Source: Bacteroidota bacterium
Lineage (GTDB): Bacteria; Bacteroidota; Bacteroidia; Chitinophagales; Chitinophagaceae
Direction: 5' to 3'
NCBI GenBank assembly: GCA_018267875.1
Contig: JAFDXP010000044.1
Location: 1-36,953, forward strand
Length of the DNA: 36,953 nt
The notes beneath the pieces are model-generated. The model had not been told where the DNA came from. It searched no databases and saw only the letters and a list, made by a program, of their open reading frames with translations. The position numbers and the translations under genes were made by a program. Every line of letters begins with the position of its first letter. The stretch's first letter is position 1. Shown here piece by piece: positions 23,319-30,907 of the stretch.

Positions 23319-24098
23319 ATGATAAAGACCATGGCGGAATTTGCCGCTAATAATGAAATGCCGGAAGTGCTTTTTTGGGTAGGATGTGCTGGAAGCTTTG
23401 ATCAACGAGCGCAACGAATCACTAAAGCATTTGCTACCATTCTCACCAAAGTAGGTGTATCATTTGCTATTCTGGGAAAAGAAGAAATGTGTACCGGAGA
23501 TCCTGCGCGACGTGCCGGAAATGAATTCCTTTTTCAAATGATGGCTTACAATAACATTCAAACACTAAATGGATATGGCATAAAAAAGATAGTTACCATT
23601 TGCCCACATTGCTTCAATATTTTCACCAATGAATACCCTGAATTAGGCGGAAAGTATGAAGTTATGCACCATAGCACCTTTCTACAACAACTTATCAACG
23701 AAGGGCGAGTTCGCATCAAGGAAGGCGGTGCATTTAAAGGCAAAAAAATAACTTATCACGATAGCTGTTACTTAGGTCGAGCAAACGGAATATTTGAAGC
23801 TCCCAGAGAAGTTTTAAAGGCATTAGATGCAGAACTTGTGGAGATGAAACGCTGTGGTAGCAACGGCATGTGTTGTGGAGCTGGCGGAGCACAAATGTTT
23901 AAAGAAGAAGAAGCCGGAACAACACGTATCAATTTTGAACGAGCAGAAGAAGCAATAGAAACTGGTGCCAAAATCATTGCAGCTAATTGCCCTTATTGCA
24001 CAACCATGCTAACCGATGGTGTAAAAAGCAAAGAGAAAGAAGACGATGTAAAAGTAATGGATATAGCAGAACTCATTGCAGCTTCGTTAGAGGATTAG
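23319..24098 (+). CDS. CCG-domain (HdrB-like) Fe-S protein
   Basis: A 259-residue soluble protein with two cysteine-rich CCG-type regions. The second, about 150-250, carries YHDSCYLGR, GMCCGAGGAQM and NCPYC, the full CX(n)CCG..CXXC pattern for an unusual [4Fe-4S] cluster. The first is partly degenerate (WVGCAGS, EEMCTGD, CPHCF). It pairs with the upstream membrane subunit, 85 nt away in the same direction. By analogy it relays electrons from a soluble donor such as ETF, or from a substrate, to the quinone-reducing subunit. The donor is not established here. Confidence 0.9.
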   Translation: MIKTMAEFAANNEMPEVLFWVGCAGSFDQRAQRITKAFATILTKVGVSFAILGKEEMCTGDPARRAGNEFLFQMMAYNNIQTLNGYGIKKIVTICPHCFNIFTNEYPELGGKYEVMHHSTFLQQLINEGRVRIKEGGAFKGKKITYHDSCYLGRANGIFEAPREVLKALDAELVEMKRCGSNGMCCGAGGAQMFKEEEAGTTRINFERAEEAIETGAKIIAANCPYCTTMLTDGVKSKEKEDDVKVMDIAELIAASLED

Positions 24099-24122
24099 CC
24101 AATTGGATTTTAGAATTAAAAA

Positions 24123-24161
24123 CATCCCTCGTTGTGCGGCAATTCTGCAAAACGAGGGATG
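24123..24161. terminator. Bidirectional terminator between convergent genes
   Basis: CATCCCTCGTT (24123-24133) and AACGAGGGATG (24151-24161) form a perfect 11-bp stem. A TTTTTAATT run follows on the minus strand and CTATTTTA on the plus strand. It serves the CCG-protein gene (rightward) and the serine hydrolase (leftward). Confidence 0.88.
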
Positions 24162-24191
24162 GCTATTTTATAGGCACTTTAAAGAAAAAAC

Positions 24192-25391
24192 TTACTCTTC
24201 CTCATCAAAACCTTCACCAATCGGCACATTCTTCACAATACTGTACAAAACTTTTGCTTGCCGATAAATACCACTATTATATTTGTTACCAAGCACAATG
24301 AAGGTCATATTTTCTTTGATGAAGCGATAAAAAACAGTGTTGTTTCCGTGCCACCATCCGTTGTGATAAATAATTTTATTACCGCTTGGATAACACAACA
24401 TTCGCCAGCCTAAACCATAATTTTTTACTCCAGGTTTTTCGAACGAACAAGGACCATAAGCCAATTCTAAAGTTTCATTGTTCAAAAAAACATTTTTGTA
24501 AAAAGATTGATCCCATAAATACATATCGCGAGGTGTGCTGTAAATACCTTTGTCGCCCACTACCCCATCGGCAAAATTATACTCCCATCGTTGCCAATTA
24601 TATTTATAATTGTACGCAGCATTGGAAGGCAACAATTCCGGTGTATGGTGTACTAAAGTATTTTTCATTCCCAAAGGCTCGAAAATGTAACGTTTCATAA
24701 AGTCCTCATACTTCATCTCCGTAACGTATTCAATCACACTGGCCAGCACGGCATAATTACTGTTGCAGTATTTAAAACGAGTTCCGGGTTTAGACTCTAA
24801 GGCAGGCTTTCTTTTGGCAAAAATATCCAGCACTTGATCATTGCTTAATGGTATTGATTCATCCTTCACAAAAGTGCCACCCCATTTTTGATAATCCGGT
24901 AAGCCGGATCTATGGCTCAGCAACATTTTGATGGTGATGTCTTTATAAGGGAAGTCAGGTATGTAATGTGCAACAGCTTCATCAATATTGAGATAATTGT
25001 GTTGATGCAAATACAATACTGCCGCTCCTGTAAAAGTTTTTGAAGTAGAAGCTAATTGAGAAGGTGTATTGGGAGATAATTTCAAGGCATTTTCACGGCG
25101 GGCAAAGCCAAAATATCGCTCATATATAACCTTACCTTGATGCCCAATCAACACGCTACCATTAAAACCTCCTTGCACTTGAATACGATAAAAAGAGTCT
25201 AAACGTTGAATGATGCTTTGATACTGAGGTTTGGTAGTGTCTTCATACATCAGCTTAGGCGCATTCTTGCCCTTTTGCTGTAGATCATCCAAGCGAGTAT
25301 GTGCATTGGCAGGTTCAGTACTGGGTTGGCAAGCAACAATGAGTAAAGAGAAAAGTAAACTGGTAAAGTAAAAACGAGAATTAGAGAGCAT
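24192..25391 (-). CDS. Serine hydrolase lipoprotein, class C beta-lactamase/penicillin-binding-like
   Basis: A 399-residue protein with a lipoprotein signal (LLIVAC, C21) and a beta-lactamase-like domain. The nucleophile motif is S115-T-S-K (LASTSKTF). The second motif appears as KYCNSNYAVLA (Y-x-N), and HNG in YHNGWWHGN stands where class C enzymes have K-T-G or H-x-G. Other matches are MLLSHRSGLPDY and YGLGWRM. Such proteins include D-alanyl peptidases and esterases; the sequence does not show that it is a true beta-lactamase. Exact -7 box upstream, strong hairpin downstream. Confidence 0.9.
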   Translation of the reverse strand: MLSNSRFYFTSLLFSLLIVACQPSTEPANAHTRLDDLQQKGKNAPKLMYEDTTKPQYQSIIQRLDSFYRIQVQGGFNGSVLIGHQGKVIYERYFGFARRENALKLSPNTPSQLASTSKTFTGAAVLYLHQHNYLNIDEAVAHYIPDFPYKDITIKMLLSHRSGLPDYQKWGGTFVKDESIPLSNDQVLDIFAKRKPALESKPGTRFKYCNSNYAVLASVIEYVTEMKYEDFMKRYIFEPLGMKNTLVHHTPELLPSNAAYNYKYNWQRWEYNFADGVVGDKGIYSTPRDMYLWDQSFYKNVFLNNETLELAYGPCSFEKPGVKNYGLGWRMLCYPSGNKIIYHNGWWHGNNTVFYRFIKENMTFIVLGNKYNSGIYRQAKVLYSIVKNVPIGEGFDEEE

Positions 25392-25411
25392 TTTAAAAGT
25401 ACAATAAAGTG

Positions 25412-25419
25412 CAAAATTA
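25412..25419 (-). promoter_or_regulatory. -7 box (TAATTTTG) of the serine hydrolase gene
   Basis: On the minus strand TAATTTTG matches TAnnTTTG exactly, 21 nt before the ATG at 25391. I see no clear -33 element. Confidence 0.45.
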
Positions 25420-25456
25420 TAGTTCGAGTGTGTAAAGATTTACCCAATTATACAGC

Positions 25457-26035
25457 TTACGTAACTTTAACAAAGTGTGCTGCTTCATCAAAAAACTCAT
25501 AGTAACACTGGGCTAATTGATAGTAATGTGCGATAAAAAGTTGATACGCTTTTTCAGGTGAAGGCATATATTTTGCACGACGATGTAAACCATGTAAAGA
25601 CTTTTGCATTCCGGCAAGTGTTCTATAATTGTACAGCCAATTTTGTTGGCGCATGTAAGGAAAATATTGCCTGAAGAGTGTTGGAAAAATAGTTACCTGA
25701 GTATCTATTTGCGCATAGGTTTTTTCCGAAAACTGCAACAAAGCTTGTTCAGAAGAAAAATACTTTGGATCATTGGCCAAAAAATGATCGTATAAGCTAT
25801 CTACAATTGCTCCGGAATACAAACCATAATCAGCCCGAAACCAAAGCATAGCACGCTTTGTAGCCGGATGCTGATCAGTAAAAGCATCAATTTTACGATG
25901 CAACAAAATACCCTCTTTTACACGCAATGGAAATTTCTCTAGAGCTAATTTTCCTTTCACATGATCTGCAATCATGTTTCCAACAAGAATCTGCGAATCA
26001 CCAAAAGACAAAACTGCATGACCCAAATAATTCAT
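25457..26035 (-). CDS. acpH: Acyl carrier protein phosphodiesterase (AcpH family)
   Basis: AcpH/DUF479 family, 192 aa, an HD-like hydrolase that removes 4'-phosphopantetheine from holo-ACP. Family motifs are MNYLGHAVLSF, VGNMIADHVKG, GILLHRKIDAFTDQHP and IVDSLYDHFLAND, which supply the metal-binding histidines and aspartates. Start and length are typical. The upstream region, shared divergently with the lipoprotein at 26246, has no exact -7 box that I can point to. Confidence 0.92.
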   Translation of the reverse strand: MNYLGHAVLSFGDSQILVGNMIADHVKGKLALEKFPLRVKEGILLHRKIDAFTDQHPATKRAMLWFRADYGLYSGAIVDSLYDHFLANDPKYFSSEQALLQFSEKTYAQIDTQVTIFPTLFRQYFPYMRQQNWLYNYRTLAGMQKSLHGLHRRAKYMPSPEKAYQLFIAHYYQLAQCYYEFFDEAAHFVKVT

Positions 26036-26245
26036 GTCGACGAAGCTATGGATAGCAAATTAATTTTAGAGAAAAAGAAAAAAATCAGGAATTAACGATT
26101 GGTTGTCCATTGTTAGTTATTTACCATTTTCTTGTTGAACTTTAAAACTTAAATAGGACTGATTGATATCGAAAAGGGGAAAAGATTTTTGATAGTTGAC
26201 TTTAATGTTTAGTTTTAGCAACAAATTTTTTTACTGTTTACAACT

Positions 26246-26737
26246 ATGAGGTATTTAACAGCATTAGCAGCATGTTGTCTTTTGATAGGTTCGTGTACCA
26301 AAAGTGGTGATGTAAAGCCCACTCGTGAGGATGATTTGCGTTCTGGTAAATGGCAAATGAGTGCCGGTACTTTACGATTTGATCCTGCAATTGGAGCAGA
26401 CACTACTTACAACTTTTTTGACTCTCTACCCTCTTGCCGAAAAGATGATTATCTCGTTTTTTCAGCGGGAATGTCCGGTACCCAAAACAGCCCCACCAAA
26501 TGCGATCCCTCTCAACCAGATTTGGTGGACTTTGGATGGTATCTTGAAAATAATGGCAACACCATAAATTTCATCAATGCCTTTCAAACATTCCTTCACC
26601 AATCTGCAGTTTCTGCACCTTTTACAAGCTACACAGGCAGTAGTTTTACAATTCAGTATAGGAATTTCACAAAAAATATAGTGGACTCATTAAGAAACGA
26701 CACTTTGACTTATACGTACAGCTTCAAAAAAAAATAG
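26246..26737 (+). CDS. Lipocalin-like lipoprotein
   Basis: A 163-residue lipoprotein (lipobox LLIGSC, C17). After a short linker the mature part opens with LRSGKWQMSAGTLRFD, the first strand of lipocalin-like domains common in Bacteroidota, and continues with SLPSCRKDDYLVFSA and NTINFINAF. It resembles the DUF5004/lipocalin-like group, but the family call is only approximate. Function unknown. A good intrinsic terminator follows at 26763-26792. Confidence 0.8.
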   Translation: MRYLTALAACCLLIGSCTKSGDVKPTREDDLRSGKWQMSAGTLRFDPAIGADTTYNFFDSLPSCRKDDYLVFSAGMSGTQNSPTKCDPSQPDLVDFGWYLENNGNTINFINAFQTFLHQSAVSAPFTSYTGSSFTIQYRNFTKNIVDSLRNDTLTYTYSFKKK

Positions 26738-26762
26738 GTTGATACCGGAAACAATTAACATT

Positions 26763-26792
26763 CACCGGTGTGCAATTCGCCGGTGTTTTTTT
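26763..26792 (+). terminator. Intrinsic terminator of the lipoprotein gene
   Basis: CACCGG (26763-26768) pairs with CCGGTG (26780-26785), followed by seven T (26786-26792). It lies between the lipoprotein stop and the thrS promoter. Confidence 0.85.
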
Positions 26793-26815
26793 ATGTAATA
26801 AGCCACGCTCTTTTG

Positions 26816-26823
26816 TACCTTTG
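26816..26823 (+). promoter_or_regulatory. -7 box (TACCTTTG) of thrS
   Basis: TACCTTTG matches TAnnTTTG exactly and lies 30 nt before the thrS ATG at 26854. This rules out the longer frame that begins at 26770, inside the preceding terminator. Confidence 0.65.
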
Positions 26824-26853
26824 CACTTTTTTAATAATAACGATACTTATATT

Positions 26854-28812
26854 ATGATACATATTTCCTTTCCAGATGGTGCCATTCGTGACTATCATGT
26901 AGGCATATCAGCACTTGAAATTGCTAAAAGCATCAGCGAAGGATTAGCCAAAAAAGTATTGGCAGCCGAAGTAAATGGCGAAGTTTGGGATGTATCCAGA
27001 CCCATTCACAAAGATGCTTCTTTAAAACTATTAACATGGGGAGATGCCGGTGCAAAATCCACCTTTTGGCATTCATCTGCACACTTGATGGCTGAAGCTT
27101 TGGAAGCTACCTTTCCGGGTACCAAATTTGGTATTGGACCGGCTATTGATAATGGTTTTTATTATGATATAGATCTCGGCGACAAAACAATCAATGAAGA
27201 AGACCTGAAAAAGGTTGAAGATAAAATGAAGGAGTTGGCTAAGCAAAATAATGCTTATCTACGCCGTGAAGTCCCCAAAGAGGAAGCTATTGGTTATTTC
27301 AGTCAAAAACAAGACCCCTACAAGCTGGAACTTTTGCAAGACCTTCAAGATGGTCAAATCACTTTTTACACACAAGGTGGTTTTACGGATTTATGTCGTG
27401 GGCCTCATATCCCAAACACTGGCTTTATCAAAGCAATCAAGCTTACCAACATTGCCGGAGCATATTGGCGCGGAAACGAGAAAAATAAGATGCTTACTCG
27501 TATATACGGCATCACTTTTCCAAACCAAAAAGAATTAGATGAATATCTAACGCTTTTAGAAGAAGCAAAAAAACGCGACCATCGTAAATTAGGTCGAGAA
27601 CTTGAACTTTTTACCTTTTCAGAAAAAGTAGGTAGCGGATTACCACTGTGGTTGCCCAAAGGAGCCATGCTTCGCGAGCGACTGCAACAGTTTTTACAAA
27701 AAGCACAAATGGCAAGCGGATATCTTCCTGTGATCACACCACACATCGGCAGCAAAAGCCTTTATGTTACTTCCGGTCACTGGGACAAATATGGTAAGGA
27801 CTCATTCCAACCTATAACAACACCGCAAGAGGGTGAAGTTTTTATGCTAAAACCCATGAACTGCCCGCACCACTGTGAAATTTATAAATCTTCACCTCGT
27901 TCTTATCGCGATCTCCCACTTCGGTTAGCAGAATTTGGAACAGTATATCGCTACGAACAAAGTGGCGAGTTGCATGGGCTTACACGTGTGAGAGGTTTTA
28001 CTCAAGATGATGCACATCTTTTCTGTCGTCCTGACCAAGTGAAGGAAGAGTTTAAAAAAGTAATAGACTTGGTAATGTTTGTTTTCACCTCATTAGATTT
28101 TTCAAACTTTACAGCCCAAGTTTCACTTCGAGATAAAGACGATAGAAGTAAGTATATTGGCGGAGAAGAAAACTGGGAAATTGCTGAGCAAAGCATCATG
28201 GAAGCCGCAGCAGAAAAGGGTTTGAGTACCGTTATAGAATATGGCGAAGCTGCCTTTTATGGGCCAAAACTCGACTTTATGGTCAAAGATGCCTTAGGTA
28301 GAAATTGGCAATTAGGCACTATCCAAGTGGACTATAATTTACCAGAACGATTTGAGTTAGAATATGTAGATTCAGACAACACCAGGAAACGTCCGGTGAT
28401 GATTCATCGTGCACCATTCGGGTCTATGGAACGCTTTGTGGCTGTGCTTTTAGAACATTGTGGTGGTAATCTTCCATTGTGGCTTTCACCTCAACAAGTA
28501 AAAGTGTTGCCCATCAGCGATAAATATAACGACTATGCTCAAAAAGTAGCCGATCTGCTAATGGCTGAAGATATTCGTGCAGAAGTGGACGATCGTAGCG
28601 AAAAAATTGGGAAAAAAATTCGTGATACCGAATTGATGAAAGTGCCTTATATGCTGATTGTAGGCGAAAAAGAAATGACTGACAATACCGTTTCTGTTCG
28701 CAAACACGGAGAAGGCGACAAAGGAACACTGCCCAATGAAACTTTTATGTCAGAATTAAAATCAATTATCAAAGAGCAAATGAGCGGTAAAAAACCAACC
28801 ATCACAGCATAA
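26854..28812 (+). CDS. thrS: Threonyl-tRNA synthetase
   Basis: Charges tRNA-Thr. From the ATG at 26854 ([17 protein letters not shown]) it has 652 residues, the normal size. Domains in order: TGS (1-62), editing domain with [12 protein letters not shown] and the later RGPHIPNTG, catalytic class II core with [10 protein letters not shown] (zinc cysteine) and [20 protein letters not shown], and C-terminal anticodon-binding domain (about 550-650). I see no T-box or operator-like structure in the short leader. infC follows 66 nt downstream with its own promoter. Confidence 0.97.
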   Translation: MIHISFPDGAIRDYHVGISALEIAKSISEGLAKKVLAAEVNGEVWDVSRPIHKDASLKLLTWGDAGAKSTFWHSSAHLMAEALEATFPGTKFGIGPAIDNGFYYDIDLGDKTINEEDLKKVEDKMKELAKQNNAYLRREVPKEEAIGYFSQKQDPYKLELLQDLQDGQITFYTQGGFTDLCRGPHIPNTGFIKAIKLTNIAGAYWRGNEKNKMLTRIYGITFPNQKELDEYLTLLEEAKKRDHRKLGRELELFTFSEKVGSGLPLWLPKGAMLRERLQQFLQKAQMASGYLPVITPHIGSKSLYVTSGHWDKYGKDSFQPITTPQEGEVFMLKPMNCPHHCEIYKSSPRSYRDLPLRLAEFGTVYRYEQSGELHGLTRVRGFTQDDAHLFCRPDQVKEEFKKVIDLVMFVFTSLDFSNFTAQVSLRDKDDRSKYIGGEENWEIAEQSIMEAAAEKGLSTVIEYGEAAFYGPKLDFMVKDALGRNWQLGTIQVDYNLPERFELEYVDSDNTRKRPVMIHRAPFGSMERFVAVLLEHCGGNLPLWLSPQQVKVLPISDKYNDYAQKVADLLMAEDIRAEVDDRSEKIGKKIRDTELMKVPYMLIVGEKEMTDNTVSVRKHGEGDKGTLPNETFMSELKSIIKEQMSGKKPTITA

Positions 28813-28826
28813 TATTTTTGCAGTGC

Positions 28827-28856
28827 TTTGTTGAAATTACAAATACGCTATTTTTG
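28827..28856 (+). promoter_or_regulatory. infC promoter (TTTG-N18-TATTTTTG)
   Basis: TTTG at 28827-28830, an 18-nt spacer and TATTTTTG at 28849-28856, an exact -7 match, 22 nt before the infC ATG. A second TATTTTTG occurs at 28813-28820. infC is therefore likely transcribed independently of thrS as well. Confidence 0.65.
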
Positions 28857-28878
28857 CGCACATTATTAATAAAAATTA

Positions 28879-29433
28879 ATGCAGAAAAGACCACGCGGGC
28901 CTTTCATTAGACCAAGACAACCACAAAGAGAACATCGCCTAAACAATGAAATCACTGCACCCGAAGTACGGGTTGTAGGTGAAAACATAGAGCCGGGGGT
29001 TTATCCTATTGCCCAAGCCATTCAAATGGCAACTGATCTGGAGGTTGATTTGGTTGAAATTTCTCCCAATGGCGTACCTCCGGTATGTCGCTTGATTAAC
29101 TACCAAAAGTTTCTCTACGAAAAAAAGAAAAAAGACAAGGAGCAAAAGGCAAAATCCAAACAATCGGAAGTAAAAGAAATTCGATTTACACCCAATACAG
29201 ATGATCATGACTTTGACTTCAAGTCTAAACATGCCGAAAAATTTCTTCAAGAAGGAAACAAGGTAAAGTGCTATGTACAATTCCGTGGCCGTGCTATCAT
29301 GTTCCAAGATAGAGGAGAATTGCTACTACTAAAATTTGCTGAAAGATTGGCTGAAGTAGGAGCTTTAGAATCTATGCCTAAAATGGAAGGCAAACGAATG
29401 ATAGCCATTTTTACGCCTAAGAAGAAAAAATAA
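28879..29433 (+). CDS. infC: Translation initiation factor IF-3
   Basis: IF-3, 184 aa, binds the 30S subunit and controls start-codon selection. The N-domain begins at RLNNEITAPEVRVVGEN and includes ISPNGVPPVCRLINYQKF. A lysine-rich linker (KKKKDKEQKAKSKQ) leads to the C-domain KEIRFTPNTDDHDF and KVKCYVQFRGR. The ATG at 28879 follows ATTA; infC genes often use rare starts, but here a normal ATG fits. The usual downstream rpmI and rplT are absent and are replaced by the hairpin/repeat region at 29434-29806. Confidence 0.97.
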   Translation: MQKRPRGPFIRPRQPQREHRLNNEITAPEVRVVGENIEPGVYPIAQAIQMATDLEVDLVEISPNGVPPVCRLINYQKFLYEKKKKDKEQKAKSKQSEVKEIRFTPNTDDHDFDFKSKHAEKFLQEGNKVKCYVQFRGRAIMFQDRGELLLLKFAERLAEVGALESMPKMEGKRMIAIFTPKKKK

Positions 29434-29464
29434 AACACATAACAGTTCCAATCATTAACAAGTC

Positions 29465-29488
29465 GTTAACAAGCTTTCTCTTGTTGAC
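29465..29488 (+). terminator. Hairpin after infC, probable terminator
   Basis: GTTAACAAG (29465-29473) pairs over all nine positions with CTTGTTGAC (29480-29488), counting one G-U, with a 6-nt loop, followed by TTTAATCTAATTTTT. It lies 32 nt after infC. A direct repeat TTAACAAG (29455-29462 and 29466-29473) overlaps it. The interrupted T-run makes it weaker than the others. Confidence 0.55.
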
Positions 29489-29510
29489 TTTAATCTAATT
29501 TTTACCTTTG
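29481..29510 (+). promoter_or_regulatory. Orphan promoter in the infC downstream region (TTG-N19-TACCTTTG)
   Basis: TTG at 29481-29483, a 19-nt spacer and TACCTTTG at 29503-29510, an exact -7 box. Predicted start near 29517. No ORF follows; the first thing transcribed is the hairpin at 29519-29551 and then the first copy of the 62-nt element. Confidence 0.55.
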
Positions 29511-29518
29511 CCTCGTTG

Positions 29519-29556
29519 ATGAGTTAAAGGCTTTAACCCAGCCTTTCTCATTTTTT
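29519..29556 (+). terminator. Terminator-like hairpin directly after the orphan promoter
   Basis: ATGAG (29519-29523) and AAAGGCT (29526-29532) pair with AGCCTTT (29540-29546) and CTCAT (29547-29551), with a 2-nt bulge on the 5' side and a 7-nt loop, followed by a T-run to 29556. It starts within a few nucleotides of the predicted transcription start, so the transcript would be about 40 nt unless RNA polymerase reads through. Confidence 0.7.
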
Positions 29557-29560
29557 AAAG

Positions 29561-29622
29561 AAGTTTTCATGGTGATAGGGTTTATAGGGGCTGGTCTGTT
29601 CTCAGGCTAGCTTTCTCATTTT
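29561..29622 (+). ncRNA. Candidate structured RNA, copy 1 of a 62-nt duplicated element
   Basis: First copy of a near-identical pair (56 of 62 positions shared with 29714-29775; all six differences are transitions). The 5' half contains two ATAGGG motifs (in GTGATAGGG and TTTATAGGGG). The 3' half forms a 9-bp hairpin, 29590-29598 with 29603-29611, loop TTCT, followed by TTTCTCATTTTT. No -7 box lies immediately upstream, so it would be read from the promoter at 29481-29510. Function unknown. Confidence 0.55.
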
Positions 29623-29702
29623 TGGCAATTCCAATACATTATATTTACCAAACAAAAACCTAATTTTTTTTCAAAAACCGATATTGTTTTTCAATCTTTC
29701 TT

Positions 29703-29710
29703 TATCTTTG
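29703..29710 (+). promoter_or_regulatory. -7 box (TATCTTTG) of copy 2 of the duplicated RNA element
   Basis: TATCTTTG matches TAnnTTTG exactly and ends 3 nt before the element, so transcription should start within its first few bases. TTG 16 nt upstream is a shorter than usual -33 spacing. Confidence 0.55.
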
Positions 29711-29713
29711 CAA

Positions 29714-29775
29714 AAGTTTTCATAGTGATAGGGTTTATAGGGGCTAGTCTGTTCTCAGACTGGCTTTTTTATTTT
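29714..29775 (+). ncRNA. Candidate small RNA or attenuating leader, copy 2 of the duplicated element
   Basis: Second copy, with its own -7 box. The hairpin 29743-29751 with 29756-29764 (loop TTCT) differs from copy 1 at three stem positions, and each change keeps pairing (G-U to A-U, U-A to U-G, U-G to U-A). Six T follow (29765-29770), a good intrinsic terminator, giving an RNA of about 55 nt. The next gene starts at 29807 without another visible promoter, so the element could be a free sRNA, or a leader whose terminator controls that gene. Confidence 0.65.
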
Positions 29776-29806
29776 ATCTTGTAGCCGGTTAATCTTACCC
29801 CGTGCA

Positions 29807-30907
29807 ATGACTCAACGTATCACTTTCCTGCTCCTATTCTTGCTGAGCATGACAGAAATAAAATCTCAACCTTTATCGGCTTATGTCAATATTCAAAACC
29901 AAGTCATGGTTTGGGATAATGGAATGATTCGAAAGATTGATTATTTAGCTCCTATTTCTATGAAAATAGGGCGCACAGCCATTCCTTACCTTGACAATTC
30001 AAGATCGTTCAAAATATACTATGGTGGCGGGGTTCGCACTATAAATATCGGTTTTACAAACGATTATTTTATCAGTGATAATTTGGTAGCATTCCTTAAT
30101 GCACGATCGCTCAATGTTTTTGATAATGGCAAGGTCAAAAACCTTTCTGGGATGGTTCAGCAGTATTATCTTGGCGACAGTGTACTTTTGTTTTTAGATG
30201 GCATTAGAAGCGAATACAAAGCCTATTATAATGGTGAGGTGTATCCCATTGAAAACTTTTTAGCCGGCAACGCTATTGATGTAGTGAAGGTTTCGGACAA
30301 TGTAGCTGCTTATGTCAATTATGCCAATCAGTTTCGCATTTTCATTAGTGGGAAAATCATACCGCAAGAAAACTATGCAGTTAGTTCTTTCGATGTAGGA
30401 CGCAACACCGTAGCGTATGTGGACATTAATAAGCAATTCAAAATTTTTCACAATGGCAATACGATTGTTGCTGAAAATTTTCCACCTTTAAACTATGCAG
30501 TGGGCGATAATGTAGTTGCTTATGTTTCAAACGATGGTTATTTTAAAATCTTTTACAACGACAGCATTCAAACAATAGGCTACTTTAATCGGGAATATAA
30601 AATAGGTGACAATGTAGTTGCCTTTCGCGATGGTGGAGGATGGTTTAAAGCATTTTACAAGGGTGACATTATTTCATTAGAAAGTTACTATCCCGACAAT
30701 TTTGTAGTACAATATAACTCCTTGGCTTATGTAAATCGGTCAGGCGTATTGCGCCTCATGTCAGAGGGTGAAGTCTATGACGTATCTTCTATGTTTAACC
30801 CCGGCGATGCTGGCAGCGAAACAAATTGGCAACTCTCCTACGATGTTTTAAAATATCAAGTAGGGCTAAATATTTTTAAGATTTACTACAAAGGAAATGA
30901 GTATTAA
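29807..30907 (+). CDS. Secreted protein built of about nine ~35-residue repeats, possibly a beta-propeller
   Basis: A 366-residue protein with a signal peptide (ITFLLLFLLSMTEIKSQ). Nearly all the rest is a tandem repeat of about 35 residues with the pattern NVVAYV.....FKIFY.G.......Y.VGD. Clear units start near NLVAFLN, NVAAYVN, NTVAYVD, NVVAYVS, NVVAFRD and NSLAYVN. Such strand-rich repeats suggest a beta-propeller or solenoid. There is no lipobox or T9SS tail, so it is probably periplasmic. Its stop shares the TTAA tetranucleotide with the convergent gene. Expression may depend on read-through of the RNA element at 29714-29775. Confidence 0.88.
   Translation: MTQRITFLLLFLLSMTEIKSQPLSAYVNIQNQVMVWDNGMIRKIDYLAPISMKIGRTAIPYLDNSRSFKIYYGGGVRTINIGFTNDYFISDNLVAFLNARSLNVFDNGKVKNLSGMVQQYYLGDSVLLFLDGIRSEYKAYYNGEVYPIENFLAGNAIDVVKVSDNVAAYVNYANQFRIFISGKIIPQENYAVSSFDVGRNTVAYVDINKQFKIFHNGNTIVAENFPPLNYAVGDNVVAYVSNDGYFKIFYNDSIQTIGYFNREYKIGDNVVAFRDGGGWFKAFYKGDIISLESYYPDNFVVQYNSLAYVNRSGVLRLMSEGEVYDVSSMFNPGDAGSETNWQLSYDVLKYQVGLNIFKIYYKGNEY

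Noticed and set aside
24192..25391. Antibiotic-resistance beta-lactamase
   Set aside because: The SxxK and Y-x-N motifs are shared by many lipidated serine hydrolases and peptidases of this fold. Nothing in the sequence specifically indicates lactam hydrolysis.
26770..26853. N-terminal extension of thrS by 28 residues
   Set aside because: It would start within the preceding terminator and span the thrS -7 box. The TGS domain begins at the ATG at 26854.
29561..29775. CRISPR-like repeat pair
   Set aside because: Only two copies, separated by 91 nt that contain a promoter box. Repeat length (62 nt), the terminator-type hairpin and the absence of cas genes argue against CRISPR.
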